The translations under genes were made by a program, and so were the position numbers. From Aurantiochytrium sp. KH105 (Eukaryota; Sar; Bigyra; Thraustochytrida; Thraustochytriidae), in assembly GCA_003116975.1 (NCBI GenBank), contig BGKB01000021.1:868001-932000 (forward strand): a DNA stretch of 64,000 nucleotides. Reading direction: 5' to 3'. Below the pieces are notes generated by a model. The model saw only the letters and a program-made list of their open reading frames with translations, was not told the DNA's origin and made no database searches. This document shows, one piece after another, positions 1 to 9,955 of this stretch; the stretch's first letter is position 1; each line of letters begins with the position of its first letter.

Positions 1-1018
1 GCGTCATGAACGAGCAAGCGCAGTCCGGCCGCGCGCACTCCGTCCGTGCACTTGCCGCATGCTCTCCGCATGCTCTCCGCCGGCGAGTCGGTCGGCCTGC
101 AACTCATGTTCTCTCCTCGCACGCTCTCCGTCGTCGCCATCACTCGGCTCCGCAAGAACTTGTGCGGTAGGAACGACAGGAGATGCCCGCGCGGCGGAGC
201 CCGCACGGAACTCTCCAGCTTGGACGCGGCGGCGAGGGGAAATTTCTGGCCGCTCCGTCCCTGCTCCTCGCCTCCCCCGGCAGCGGCTGCAGCTTCTGCT
301 GCTGCTTTCTATCGAATACGACACGCGTGGACGAAGGATCGTGGCAAAGGATAGGGGATATACACGCGCTGCGACGATGGCAAACAATCTGTGATCCGTG
401 GGAGGTGCCTTTTTTTGCCATTGGTCGAAGACATTTTCCATGACATGCATGGTGATGATTCGCGGCGCCCTGGCATTTCGTCTGGCTGCAGCGTCGCTTG
501 AGTTGGCATCGTAACGCTTGCACCAGCAGCCATGGCAGCTGCAGGTGGCTCGTCAAAATCGCCTCGCAAGGTGGATTCTCCGCCACTGAGCACAGATTGC
601 GCAAGAACAAAACTCTTTAAGGCGCCTCTCGTACTTCTTGCCCTCCGTAGTCTAGCCCTTTTATGGATTCTCCGTGAGGGCATGCGGCAGGCCGATTTAA
701 GGGGTGTGCGAATGGCCATGGTGGACACTCCGCGCGTGCTGCCTGGCACAGGCACTTTTCGTGTCTACTAGGCTACGATTAGTAAAGTCAAGTTTCACCC
801 GAGTAGAAATGGACAATGTCGTCAGAAGAAGTTGACTGTGACAGGGGAAGGGAAAAAGTGACTGCCGGTCTAGGCCATGATGGTGATCACGCTTTGGAGA
901 AACGTGTCACAGCGCGTGGAGAAAAGAAAGGAAGAAGAAAAGCAAGGGAGAAGGAAAGCCCGTCCGCGAGGCGCGGCAAACCCGATTCGTCTCGCGCAGG
1001 TTATTGGAGAAAGGGAGG
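1..1018. other. left-edge region, no supported gene
   Basis: Several overlapping open frames cross this stretch on both strands, but none shows a recognisable domain or extends convincingly beyond the edge. A 79-codon plus-strand frame from the ATG at 532 has a good start context and one hydrophobic segment; it is too weak to call. The last 200 bases are purine-rich and should hold the 5' leader of the dynamin-like gene. Confidence 0.5.
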
Positions 1019-3292
1019 ATGGACGACGCCGCGAGCGAGGACAGCTGGGTGCACTTGGACAGGACCGCCTTCGAGGTCCTGTCTATCATCGACTGCGTCG
1101 AACTTACAGACGAAGACGTTCGGGCCGCGTACGACAAGCAGATCGCCACGGCGACCGAAGAACACCAGCGCCGGCGCCTCCACGAGGCGTTCCGCACGAT
1201 CGAGACAGAGGCCTGTCGCAATGGCTATCGCCTCGCGCTCTCGCCTTACCAACAAGAACAAGAACAAGGAGAAGACGGCAACGACAATTTTGTCGAGGCC
1301 GCCGACACTGAAGGTGAGCCGCGCCCAGCTCAAGTAAATCCTTTGCACAACAAAGGTATTGCTGGTGTTCTCTGTGCTCCCGATGCACCGTATGCAAAAC
1401 TTCTTCAAGCAGCCTTGAAAGTTCAAGGTAACTTTGAGCTTGAACTACCGCAGATCATTGTATGCGGCACTGAGAATCAAGGAAAGTCCTCGACTCTCGA
1501 ACGCATCGCCATGCGCGACATCTTCCCGCGCGACAGCAGATTCTGCACGCGTATGCCCGTACGACTTATGCTTCGCACAAGTCGTCACCAGAATCAGGTC
1601 ACGATCCGCGTCAAGGACCTCGACACGGGCGAGACTGTTCGTGAGACCGATCCTCAGATCTGCGTTACGGGGGATCAGACCGACGAACCATTCTCTTCAC
1701 AAGTTGCGGATCTGATTCGCGAGTTCATCAGCAAAGAGCACCCTGAAGACAATTTTCGCCATGTGGTCATCGACCGCGAAGTTCAGATTGAAATTCGCGC
1801 TCCCTCCGTGCCGACCATTGACCTGGTCGATCTGCCCGGGATGGTGACTGCTCCAGAAGCTGCCAGAGAGGCCACAATGAGCATTACGAAGCGTATGCTC
1901 CGGCAAGAGCACGTCCTTGTGCTTGCGGTGGTATCCGCGAGATCGGAATCGCTTCATAACAACGGCATCTGGCCATTGTTGCGTGAGGCCAAGAAACCCA
2001 CCGTTGTGGTGCTGACCAGGGTCGACATGCCAGGTGGCGAGGAGAACCTCAAGGCGCGTCTCGAGCGCGACCCAGCAGTCATGCCAGACGACGTGAAAGT
2101 TGACTGTGTCGTCCCTGTGGCGAATCGAGACACGCGAAAGCACGTTGACATGACCTCTTTGCGAGACTCTTTTGCCCAAGAGGTGATCGCGCTGCGAAAA
2201 GCTTGTGATAGTGAAGACATGGAGTACGATGCGGACAAACATGGCATGTCTGGCGTTTTGAACGCACTGAATGAGATGATTCGCGTGTACATGCGCGACC
2301 AATGGGTGGATGCAGAGCTCAAGCGCTGCAGGGACGCTCTCAAGGTGCGCTTCAGCAACCTCTGGGATCTTGGCATGACACCTCGAGCCATCACGCAGGA
2401 AATGGTGAAAGACGAGATCAAGCGAGGCCTTGACGTCTTCATGGACATGCCAACAGCGAAATTGCTCGGGGAGATTGATGTCCCCGCTTTTCTCAATTTC
2501 ATGTTGGATTTCCCGAGATCGAAAACCCTCGCACGCAGAGCCCATCTCTTCCGCGATCACAAGGCGGAACTCAAGGACCATATTGTAGGTCTCGCTTACA
2601 CTACATGGGATAGTTACAAGGAGCTCGTACTGCGTGAGGTGCTCGACAAATCAAAAATTCCACTCAAGATTGGGCGTTTCTCCTTTGTCAGACAGCACAT
2701 TGAAAATACCTTGGATGCCAGCTTCAACGCAGCGTCTGAAGCGATCGTTGAGGAAGCCTTCCTCTGTGCAGCTGCGCAACTAAAGGATGCCCTCTTAAAG
2801 AAGAGCGATACGATCGATCCCGAGCAGATCTGGTCGAGCGTTCGCGAGTCCGTGTTCGTAAGCCTCGCAGGTTCGTTCTCGGCCGAGGCTCTATCTGAGA
2901 GCCTCTACTCCGATTGTGAGGTTGAGCTCAGGGAGGCCCCCAAGGTACTTGAGACCCGTTTAGGCATTGAGGAGCAAATCGATGCCGTCTACCGCACCGT
3001 GCATGTCCTGCAGGAGCTACAAGATCTGGAAGATCTTCCCGAGGATTTTCAATACGCAAAGTACCTCACTGAGGGCGGCATCACCGACGAGCTGCAAACG
3101 TCACTTGAAGAGGAGACTTTCCCCATAAACTTTCTCCATGGCACGACTGCTTCCGTCCTCCATGAGGAAGGCCTCTGCGACGAAGAAGAAAGCGTACCGG
3201 ACGATGATGAAGAGAACGACTCCGACGATGATGAAGAGAACGACTCCGAAGATGAAAAAGAGAGCGTTTCTAGCATGCCCCCTCCACGCTAG
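1019..3292 (+). CDS. dynamin-family large GTPase
   Basis: A 757-residue protein with a dynamin-type G domain. Visible motifs are the P-loop GTENQGKSST near residues 150-159, a switch-I threonine in CTRMPV near 177, DLPGM near 272-276 and TRVDMPG near 333-339. Family members bind and hydrolyse GTP to remodel or sever membranes. A mostly helicoidal stalk-like region follows. There is no evident PH or proline-rich domain, so it is not a classical dynamin. The C-terminus is a highly acidic tail with a repeated DDDEEND segment. Residues 15-75 resemble a J domain without the HPD motif. The start is the ATG at 1019 (AGGATGG context); the open frame extends upstream only through a TTG. It converges on the gene ending at 3602. 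The exact subfamily is not determined. Confidence 0.85.
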   Translation: MDDAASEDSWVHLDRTAFEVLSIIDCVELTDEDVRAAYDKQIATATEEHQRRRLHEAFRTIETEACRNGYRLALSPYQQEQEQGEDGNDNFVEAADTEGEPRPAQVNPLHNKGIAGVLCAPDAPYAKLLQAALKVQGNFELELPQIIVCGTENQGKSSTLERIAMRDIFPRDSRFCTRMPVRLMLRTSRHQNQVTIRVKDLDTGETVRETDPQICVTGDQTDEPFSSQVADLIREFISKEHPEDNFRHVVIDREVQIEIRAPSVPTIDLVDLPGMVTAPEAAREATMSITKRMLRQEHVLVLAVVSARSESLHNNGIWPLLREAKKPTVVVLTRVDMPGGEENLKARLERDPAVMPDDVKVDCVVPVANRDTRKHVDMTSLRDSFAQEVIALRKACDSEDMEYDADKHGMSGVLNALNEMIRVYMRDQWVDAELKRCRDALKVRFSNLWDLGMTPRAITQEMVKDEIKRGLDVFMDMPTAKLLGEIDVPAFLNFMLDFPRSKTLARRAHLFRDHKAELKDHIVGLAYTTWDSYKELVLREVLDKSKIPLKIGRFSFVRQHIENTLDASFNAASEAIVEEAFLCAAAQLKDALLKKSDTIDPEQIWSSVRESVFVSLAGSFSAEALSESLYSDCEVELREAPKVLETRLGIEEQIDAVYRTVHVLQELQDLEDLPEDFQYAKYLTEGGITDELQTSLEEETFPINFLHGTTASVLHEEGLCDEEESVPDDDEENDSDDDEENDSEDEKESVSSMPPPR

Positions 3293-3601
3293 CGATAGCG
3301 ACGCTTGATAGATGCAAACGATCAAATCAAAGCTCAATCAATCAAAATATCTTATGCGTTTCACATTTGCGTAGTACCACAAATTCCGAAAGGTGAAGCC
3401 ACAACTACTGCAAGAGTAGAAAAGAAAATAATCGAGTAGTAGAGTCGTGGAAGGAGATACAGAGCAATCAATGAACAGATCTTTCCTCTTTCGCCGACAA
3501 TTTTGCGCAAGAATCATCATAAAAAATTGAGACACGCCATGCAGACATTTATGATGTTATGTATGATTCTGTCGGCATGGCCGAACGAGCGAGGTAGCAC
3601 G
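3293..3601. other. convergent 3' spacer
   Basis: This AT-richer stretch separates two converging genes and probably carries both 3' untranslated regions. No other feature is seen. Confidence 0.5.
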
Positions 3602-5449
3602 TCAGACAGTGACCTTGGCAATGCCATCTGTGAGAGAGGCAATTTCGGAGAGCGTAGGCAAGCCCGCGGCACCCACGGCAATTTCGTCCTCTTCGTCATC
3701 GAACTGCAGCTGCAGGGGGATATCTGCCTCTTCCCAAGCGAGCAATTCAAGGTCTTTTCCGCTGGGAATGGGCACGAAGGAGGTGTCCGCGTTCGCATTT
3801 TCGCATTCACCCTCCTCGTCGTCACTGCAAGATGGAGAAGACGACGAAGACGATGACACTGAACAGCAGTCGTCCTCATCGTCAGCGTCAGTTCCGCTGC
3901 GCTTGCGGCGCACCTTCCGGGCGGGAGCGCAAAACTCGCAGGATTCAGTGTTGTGAACGCTTTTAACAAAGTTGTTGAGTCGGTCGACAGACCAGTTCTC
4001 GACTTGCGGAATCCGGTGCGCAAGAGTTTTAAAGGTGGACCAAGTGCCTCGTTCAGCAGCTTCAACGTGTGCCTTGAGCACGTCGCGCATGATGCTCATG
4101 CGTGTTTTCGTCCAAGCCAAAATAGTCTCGTGCGTCTGTTTGCCCGATGGGACATTCCAGCTTGTGCATGTCTTGCAGGTGCAATTAGAGACGATGGTCA
4201 TCTCGACAGCACCGAGTGTGATTAGACCAGATACGGCCCCGTGCGCCAGCGTGAAGGCGCCGACACCTTCCTCTTGGTGCACAGCAACGAGGAGGTCGAT
4301 CATGGCCTTGCGGGCGTCCGCATCCCAATCATTTATGCAACCCGGGGATTTTGCCTTCTTAACCACCAAGTGCGCCAGGTACTCGGCAATGGGGCCGAGG
4401 TCGATGCTTTCGGGGATGAGCGTCTGGCTGAACTCTGACTTGAGAAAGCTGAGCGTTTTCTTGGGATCTCCTTGGTTCGCCGTGAGTTTTCTCCAAAAGT
4501 TTAGATTCTGACGAGTGCGTCGCTCCTGCAGGTAAAGCTTAATTTTTTGCTTGAAGAGCGAAATATCTGTAAAGGTGGTCTGCATCCACTTGTACGCGTC
4601 AGACAGTTTCCTGTACATGTCTGCAAAGTTGCGCTCACGCCGCACCGTGTTATCCACCTGATGAGCAAGAGTGCTGTAAACGATAATGGTCTGTTGCACC
4701 GTGAGCTGGGACTCTCTTGTGGGCCGCGGCACGTTGTGGCGACGCGTCATGGGGATCGCTGCTCGCATGGGCACGGATACAGATGCCGGCGTTTGCTGCG
4801 CGGAATCAGGGGACCCTGGCGGCGAGGCGGGCGTCTGCGGCGGCGAGAGCGCGGCGGCGGTCTCCATGTCGCTCTCGTCGGCTCCGTCGGAAGGTGACCA
4901 AGCCGGGGCCATGCGCTTGCGGCCCAGCGTCATTGAGGCGAGCAGTTCGTCAGCCAATGGCTCGATCAGCTCCTTGTCGAAGGCTTCATCGGTGGCGGCC
5001 ATGAATGCGTCAATATCGGGGACGCTGTTCGCACGGATCTCTTGTTGCTGCACGCAAGCGTGCATTTGCGGGCTCACGTGAAAGTCGTACGAGTCCTTGC
5101 TCAATTGGTCCTCGAGGTCTTGGAGGTCTCCGTTCGCGAACTCGCTGCCAATGAGGCCCCCAGCGGCGACGCCGTCGTCAAAAGCGTCATTGTACGAGGC
5201 TGCGAGGGTCACATCGTGATCTGGAGGTTGCGAGCCGCCAAGAAGGACCTCCTCGAAGAGGAGGTCCTGATTGAATCCCAGACCGGTCGCGTCCTTGCCA
5301 GTTTTGGTGTCCATCTCGTCAAAGACAGCCGTCTGCGACGTCTGCAGGGCCTCGACATCGTCTTCATATCCTTTCATGATGGAGTCTTCATCCTGGGTGG
5401 GCTCCAGCGGCGCCTGCAGCAGCATATCGTGCTCCTGTTCTTGCGCCAT
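3602..5449 (-). CDS. unrecognised CTCxxC-domain protein, paralogue A
   Basis: A 615-residue protein of unknown function. Residues 1-180 are acidic. Residues 202-222 hold clustered SP/TP sites. Residues 249-310 form a helical block ending in LFKQKIKLYLQER, which resembles a Myb/SANT or trihelix fold. Residues 374-505 form a second conserved block with the cysteine signature CTCKTC at 423-428 and a later NWSVDRLNNFV. A basic RKVRRKRS at 511-518 could be a nuclear signal; the tail is Ser/Asp/Glu-rich. Both blocks recur in the same order in the gene at 7073-9955, so the two are paralogues. Acidic regions, an HTH-like block and basic motifs suggest a nuclear regulator, but that is inference. The start is the ATG at 5449 (ACCATGG context). 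Confidence 0.75.
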   Translation of the reverse strand: MAQEQEHDMLLQAPLEPTQDEDSIMKGYEDDVEALQTSQTAVFDEMDTKTGKDATGLGFNQDLLFEEVLLGGSQPPDHDVTLAASYNDAFDDGVAAGGLIGSEFANGDLQDLEDQLSKDSYDFHVSPQMHACVQQQEIRANSVPDIDAFMAATDEAFDKELIEPLADELLASMTLGRKRMAPAWSPSDGADESDMETAAALSPPQTPASPPGSPDSAQQTPASVSVPMRAAIPMTRRHNVPRPTRESQLTVQQTIIVYSTLAHQVDNTVRRERNFADMYRKLSDAYKWMQTTFTDISLFKQKIKLYLQERRTRQNLNFWRKLTANQGDPKKTLSFLKSEFSQTLIPESIDLGPIAEYLAHLVVKKAKSPGCINDWDADARKAMIDLLVAVHQEEGVGAFTLAHGAVSGLITLGAVEMTIVSNCTCKTCTSWNVPSGKQTHETILAWTKTRMSIMRDVLKAHVEAAERGTWSTFKTLAHRIPQVENWSVDRLNNFVKSVHNTESCEFCAPARKVRRKRSGTDADDEDDCCSVSSSSSSSPSCSDDEEGECENANADTSFVPIPSGKDLELLAWEEADIPLQLQFDDEEDEIAVGAAGLPTLSEIASLTDGIAKVTV

Positions 5450-5780
5450 GGTTCGCTTCCGTGGCCTCGCGCTGTAGGCAAACGAGAGCGTCTGTTCTTA
5501 TTCCCCTTTGCAGTTCTCTTCTTTCCGCGCGGACGAGCGAGCTAGCGAGCGAGGGACCGAGGGACCAAGACAGCTTGTGCCGGCGTCTCGTACGGGCGCG
5601 TGCACGTGCACGTGCACCTTGACGCAACGAGTACGACAGCCTCCCGCCGAGACAAGGTACGTCGCTGCGGCACGGGCCGCCGTGCCTCTGCGCGGCCTCG
5701 CTCCTTCTTCGCGTGGCGCGCCCGGGGGCGAACAAGGCCTCCGCTCGCGCGCTCTCCGTGCGCCGGCGGGTCGAGCGAGT

Positions 5781-5830
5781 CGAGTCGAGACGAGACGAGA
5801 CGAGACGAGACGAGACGAGACGAGACGAGA
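5781..5830. repeat. (CGAGA)n pentanucleotide array
   Basis: Ten 5-bp units: one CGAGT followed by nine perfect CGAGA. It lies about 330 bp upstream of the start of paralogue A. Confidence 0.95.
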
Positions 5831-5873
5831 TGATGATACTTGGCCCGCTCCAGCGCGACGCGATCCTGCGCCC

Positions 5874-5918
5874 TGCGCTGCGCTGCGTTGCGTTGCGCCG
5901 CGTTGCGTTGCGCTGCGC
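5874..5918. repeat. (TGCGY)n pentanucleotide array
   Basis: Nine 5-bp units of TGCGC or TGCGT with one CGCGT variant. It lies 43 bp beyond the CGAGA array and has an unrelated unit sequence. Confidence 0.9.
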
Positions 5919-6683
5919 TGCTCCGCTCCTCTGGCCGGCGCGTCGGGGCGGCAGTCTGCGCGGGCGCGGCTGCGTCGGGCTTCGCGCACAGGTTGCGGGT
6001 CTGCGCGGGCTCGCGCGTCGCGGCGGCTGCGGCGCTGCTTATCGCGGTATGCCGCCAACTCCAGGGCCCAGCAGAGACGCGCGCGGTGCCCCCGGGTTGC
6101 GGAGCCGGCGCCGGGCGTGTAGCGGGGCCAGGGCCGCCGGGAGGGGCATGGGGCGCGTCTGGGCGGGTTCCGGAGGCCGCGGCTTCGCGTTGCTGGTGGT
6201 AATACTATGAGCAGGAATAGAGTATTGGCCTAATGGTAGTACTACTACATTTCTTCATTTGCGGCTCTCCGCACTGGCCACCCGAGCGCAGAATGGAAGC
6301 GCTCGAGAACCTGGTTCGCAAAGGCGACGGCGACGGCGACGGCGAGGAGGATTCCTGCCGCGGATTTTGCAGAAACGCGGCGGGGTGGCGGAAGCCTGAG
6401 GTGGTTGTAGCACGAAATGAGGGGGCGGGTGGGTAAAGCCGTCGTCACGGGACACGTGCGTGAGTGAGTGCGTGTCACGGTGTGTGTGTGGTCAGGCGAG
6501 ACTGAGTCTGATTGTCTGGGCGGGGAAGAGGCAAAAGAGCCATGGCACGTACGTGAGGGTCGCGAGCGCCGGCCAGAGTTTGGTAGAACGCTTACCCATG
6601 GGTTGATCGAAAAGTAGCAGGGTCTTGGCGGGGAGCTTCTGCGGAGGGTTTTGCTTCAATTCGAGTGGTCGCTGGATCTCGAA

Positions 6684-6707
6684 GGGGGGGGGGGGGGGGG
6701 GGGGGGG
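6684..6707. repeat. poly-G tract
   Basis: A run of 24 G on the plus strand in non-coding DNA. Its exact length is likely unreliable in the assembly. Confidence 0.9.
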
Positions 6708-7072
6708 AGAAGATGAAACGCGCAAGCAAATGCAGCGATTCGGGAAAAAGGGGGACCGAAAGCGCAATCCATTCATTCAAAGGCAATCTCAATTTCTCAT
6801 TTTTATAAAAAAAAAGTAGGTTGGTATTAAGAGAGAGAGTGGCATAACATACCGCGGTGAACTCAAGACAGGGAATTGTCATTGGTCGTGTTTTGAGTGG
6901 GGTTCATGACGAACCGAAAAGCATGACTTTTGACCAAAGAAATCATGCATGCTGACTGCGCCCGAAAGTCATGCAGGGATGATACGCGAAAGCGCATCCC
7001 ACCCATTGATGGTGCGCCTTCAAAATCATTTTGTGATTCTAAAGGCATCTTTCATGCTTCGCCAAAGACCGT

Positions 7073-9098
7073 CTAATCTGCAACGACGCTCTGAAGAATG
7101 GAAGCGACAGAAGCGCTGCGATTGCTGTCGGCGGTCTGGGAGTAAAAATTGCGCAAGTGCGCAGAAAAGGCGGCGAAATCCTCCATGCTCACGAGCAAGG
7201 GCTCCACAAAATCTGAAAACTCGTCAATGGACCACGTCGCGACAGCCTCAACGCTGGCGATCGCAGCCTCATACCACAACTGTAGACTGTGATTGTGTAG
7301 AGCCGAGTCATAGCACGCGAGAATCTCATGCAAAATGCGAAGGTGTTTTCGCGTGTGCGCGAGCTGGAGCTGGCCGTCGGACGAAGCAGTGAATGCAAGG
7401 GGGTTCCAGCTGAGGGCCCACGGCACGCACGCCGGACAGGTGCATCCGCCGCGAAGGACGAGACTAATATCGTATGGCGTGAAAATTTGGCTCAGCGCAC
7501 GTTGCAGCTCGTATACGCTCATGCCATGCTGCATGTGCGCCGAGCGCATCCATTGGACGACGATCTTGCGATACGTTTCCGCCCAGGCCAAAAGACCAAG
7601 ATAGCCACGGGGCTCGCGACGCCCACGCGTCGGTCGCGAGCTCCCCCGGGACGATGACGAAGTCGTCGTGGAAGATGCTGATGAAGCCCCAGCGCCTGTT
7701 AGCAACTCCGAGCCCGTCACTGACGAGGTGATGGAGACAGCATCGCTTCCAGCGTATCCGTCCTTGGAAAAACTGGAAAAATTCTCCGTGCCACCGACAA
7801 GAGAATTCCCGCGTTTGCCGTGACTCGTCGTGAGCGGCGTGGGGAGTGCCTCGCTGAAGCGGCGATGGAACATGTAGCGTGCCATGTGCACCAGGGGGAG
7901 ATCTGGGGGTTCTGGTGCGACTCGAGCCAAGAGATGGTACACTTCGCTTTCCGAAGTAGCCTTGCTGCTACGGTTCCAGGTCTTGTGCTGCGAGCGATTT
8001 GGCCGTTCATGAACGAGATGCTTAATTTTCATCTTGAGGTCGTCATTGCTCAACAGCAAATCCGGATTGCAACGGTTCCAGCGTTCTGCACATGCAGCCC
8101 AATTTCGCGTGTGCCGATTGCTGTTGGACAAATTGTTGCACACAAAGAGCATGAGATCCGCGACGGCGTCCACATCCCATCGTTTCGGCGTCTTGCGGCT
8201 TTTCCGATGGGCAATGGCAGGCGCCGCGTCTTGGGACTGCAAGCCCCCGTTCTCACTGCCGTTGCCACTGCCGCTGCCACTGCTTCTGCTCCTGCTGCTG
8301 CTGCTGCTGACGCCGTTTCCGGCAGAGCTTTTTCCGCCGGCCCCACTGCCACTGCCGCTTCCGCTGCTGTTGCTGCTGGCTCTGCCAGAGCTACCGTTTT
8401 GACCCTCACCAGGCACACTCCCATGGTCGGGAGAATCGCCGGATGGAGATTTGATGTTGGTGGCAGCGCGATGCCTGGGGCGTTCTCTTGGCTGATGATC
8501 TTGCGAACCCGACTGATTCTCTTGTTGGGTGTTCACTGAATTTTGTCCAGAGGTTGCAGCTCCCATTTGCGCTTGCTGAAAGTAGTGCTGCGGCATCTGG
8601 GGCGGTGGTTGCATGAAGTTAAAGTAGGCGCTGTTGTACATGTTGGAATTCATTCCGGGGTAGGCAAAAGGTTGATGACCGTACCCACCATACAGATAAG
8701 GGGGATTTGGCATCATGCCTTGCAAGTTCTGCATGCCCTGCATATTTTGCACGCCTTGCGCCGGCCACGGCATATTTGGGTGGCCCCACCCGGCACCGGG
8801 ATGAGGCGCCCAGTAGGCTGGTCTTGGGCCGGGAAACTGCGTGGGGTACGAATGAATGTGTGAGGGCATCGAGGTCACATGTGGATCGGAAGTGGTCCGT
8901 CTGTTGTCCGTGGCGGACGCTTCCGACATTGCTTGTCCATGATTTGCTATTTGACCAACTGCATTTCCGGTTGGCATTCCGGGGTGGACTGCCATTGAGG
9001 AATGCAGAAACTGCTGAGCAGGTGCAGACCCTGGTCGAACATTTGGATCAAACTGCGGCAGCCGCCTTTGGAGATGTTGTTGGTTGTCGTTCGGGTTT

Positions 9099-9137
<39 letters not shown>

Positions 9138-9955
9138 TGATGGTGGTGGTGTGCTGCATTATTTCCAGGGCCATTTGCGAGAGAATCGTCATCAGGACGA
9201 CCGACGTTGACGACAGGGAGAGTCAATTTTCCGGCTTGCATCGAGTCGTGCGCATTTGCAGTCATTTGCGCATGGTTACTCAAGGAGCTGGCGTCCTTGG
9301 CGCGACGAGAGCGCCGCCGCCCCCTTGGTGGCAGCGGCTCATGTGGCAGCTGCCCTGATGCCTCGTCATGGCCCGGACGAAGCCGCTGATACTTGACCGA
9401 TGCTCGAGAGTTCTTGCCATTCGTTTGCATGCCCCTTGTGCTCGCCATCCCTGTTTTCCCGGTCCCGTTCGCAAAGATGGCGCCCTTCACGGCCGTCGCG
9501 TCGTCGGCAAAGCGCAGCCTGCTTGCATCTTGCGATCTGGGCGCTGTCTCCGAAGGCGACCCGCCTGCTCGCGAGGACGCGCCCCGCTTTCGCGACAAAC
9601 CCAAGGCGGCGTCCCCATTATGGGCGCGACTCTCGGTCGCGTTGGCCTTGCCGCCGTCCTCCTCGTCGCGCGCGACGCCGGCCGGCGCGGCGGCGTCTCC
9701 CGCGTGGCCGAAGATGAGAGACTGTTGCTGATGCTGGGGCTGCTCCAGATGGTGCTGGCTTGGCGCGTGACCGGCGCGGCCGAGCGCGGCGGCGCGCGGG
9801 CTCACAGGCTCGTGCAGCAGGTCGAAGTCTGCGAGGAGCGGGCTGTCGTCGTCCACGAAGCGGGCGTTATCCGCGTCGCCGCTGGGCTGGTTGTTGTGCA
9901 GGTAGGAGGAGGGGGGCGACGGCGCAGGGCCGTCGCCCTCGTTCGGTCGCTCCAT
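7073..9955 (-). CDS. unrecognised CTCxxC-domain protein, paralogue B
   Basis: A 960-residue protein from the ATG at 9955; an in-frame ATG at 10216 would add 87 Arg/Ala-rich residues that look like translated GC-rich leader. The first two thirds are low complexity: an acidic N-terminus, a His/Gln tract (9090-9150), a Met/Pro/Tyr/Gln-rich prion-like segment and a Ser/Gly tract. Residues about 592-651 match the HTH-like block of paralogue A, ending DLKMKIKHLVHER. Residues about 788-933 match its second block, with GCTCPAC and TWSIDEFSDFV. No known family is recognised. The acidic, Q-rich and basic segments suggest a transcriptional or chromatin role, as inference. It is transcribed in the same direction as paralogue A, 1.6 kb away, which suggests local duplication. 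Confidence 0.7.

Larger units (their letters stand above)
5450..7072. other. spacer between the two paralogues
   Basis: A 1.6-kb GC-rich non-coding stretch that should contain the promoter and leader of paralogue A. It holds two pentanucleotide arrays (5781-5830, 5874-5918) and a run of 24 G at 6684-6707. Frames here are repeat-driven or lack ATG starts. Confidence 0.5.

Noticed and set aside
4-755. Overlapping minus-strand frames at the left edge
   Set aside because: They overlap in different frames, are Arg/Ser-rich and show no domain.
532-771. 79-codon plus-strand frame with a good ATG context and one hydrophobic stretch
   Set aside because: No domain, no homology recognised and it lies in a short upstream region; it is indistinguishable from chance.
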